A DNA stretch of 12,530 nucleotides from Clostridiaceae bacterium (lineage in GTDB: Bacteria; Bacillota; Clostridia; Oscillospirales; Acutalibacteraceae). Of the stretch, positions 12,117 through 12,530 are shown one piece after another. The notes under the pieces are model-generated. The model made no database searches and was not told where the DNA came from. It was given only the letters and a program-made list of their open reading frames with translations. Within the stretch, counting starts at the first letter, position 1; every line of letters starts with the position of its first letter. The stretch spans positions 1 to 12,530 of the forward strand of contig JAEDML010000014.1 in assembly GCA_016303035.1 (NCBI GenBank), given 5' to 3'. A program made the position numbers and the translations under genes.

Positions 12117-12530
12117 ATGAAAAATAGACGCCATTGATTTAAAACTCATTACATTACTGCAAAAAAATGCGAGAATGCCGCTTAAAAACCTTGCACAACA
12201 GGTATATTTATCCTCCCCTGCAACGGCGGCAAGAATAGAGAAGCTTGAGCGCGACGGCATAATTGCCTCCTACAGCGCGCAGTTAAATCTGAAAAAAATC
12301 GGGTACCCGATAATTGCTTTTATCAATCTCGATCTCGACCCGAATCAAAAGCCCACCTTCTACCCTTTTATACGCTCAAACCCCAACGTGCTTGAATGTA
12401 ACTGCGTTACGGGACATTACTCACAGCTGATAAAGGTAGCCTTTGAAAGCACCGAAGCGCTGGACGCATTTGTGGGCGAATTAAACGCCTTCGGTCACAC
12501 CGAAACGCAGATAGCGTTTTCAACCCCGCA
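12117..12530 (+). CDS. Lrp/AsnC family transcriptional regulator, 3' end beyond window, apparent frameshift at start
   Basis: From 12124 to the window end the frame encodes IDAIDLKLITLLQKNARMPL, then an AsnC-type helix-turn-helix (NLAQQVYLSSPATAARIEKLERDGII, about residues 20-45). The ligand-binding RAM domain follows, with FINLDLDPN, NVLECNCVTGHYSQLIKVAF and the typical FGHTETQIAFST. Lrp family members are small DNA-binding proteins that respond to amino acids or related ligands. The 5' end is odd. ATG codons at 12114 and 12117 follow a GGAAAGG ribosome binding site but lead into a stop after six or seven codons. The Lrp frame has TGA at 12118-12120 and no normal start before an ATG at 12175. 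One A fewer in the A5 run at 12120-12124 would give MKIDAIDLKL, the expected start. Family call is secure; the intact state is not. Confidence 0.85.

Noticed and set aside
1..12530. Mobile element, CRISPR array, tRNA genes or prophage
   Set aside because: No transposase, integrase, spaced repeats, tRNA fold or phage gene was seen; the content and spacing are those of core chromosome.

Overview
The window looks like a piece of chromosome from an anaerobic low-to-mid-GC Firmicute, most likely a Clostridia member of the Ruminococcaceae/Oscillospiraceae type. The evidence is an EndoA-type MazF, an Asp23/Gls24 - FakA (DAK/DegV) - RecG run like B. subtilis yloU-yloV-recG, YmdB, a YetF-type protein, a type A RNase P RNA, strong purine-rich ribosome binding sites, some TTG starts and compact U-tailed terminators. 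Placement is from gene content only; no species is claimed.

Layout. Positions 1-132 hold the tail of an unrecognised plus-strand gene, which shares a terminator (142-179) with a minus-strand mazF-like toxin gene (194-568). Upstream of mazF, also on the minus strand, lies an RlmD-type rRNA methyltransferase gene (721-2073) with its own terminator. Positions 2074-2709 are non-coding for protein: a probable short plus-strand RNA (about 2176-2287) with a consensus promoter and terminator, then the RNase P RNA gene rnpB on the minus strand (about 2293-2621) with a near-perfect promoter. A plus-strand gene for a two-domain P-loop ATPase-like protein (2710-3783) follows, converging on recG.

Positions 3826-10315 form one long minus-strand transcription unit. 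In transcription order it holds ymdB (cyclic-nucleotide phosphodiesterase family), a family 5 solute-binding lipoprotein, an Asp23/Gls24 protein, fakA (fatty acid kinase) and recG (branch-migration helicase). Gaps are 31 nt or less and the first two genes overlap by 4 nt. A single good promoter (10401-10429) and a structured leader sit upstream of ymdB. The unit joins nucleotide signalling, lipid acquisition and DNA repair genes, with a lipoprotein that has no transporter partner in sight.

Positions 10491-12530 hold a YetF/DUF421 membrane protein gene (plus), a DUF1273/SLOG gene (minus) sharing a bidirectional terminator with it, and a divergent Lrp/AsnC regulator gene that runs off the window. 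The divergent DUF1273-lrp control region carries repeated octamers and a palindrome that look like operators. The lrp reading frame begins with an apparent one-base frameshift.

Most of the window is ordinary core genome. I found no mobile element, CRISPR array, prophage or clear new multi-gene system. The items most worth checking are the small RNA beside rnpB, the lrp start-site anomaly and its operator-like repeats, the ATPase with a degenerate second P-loop, and the structured leader of the ymdB operon.
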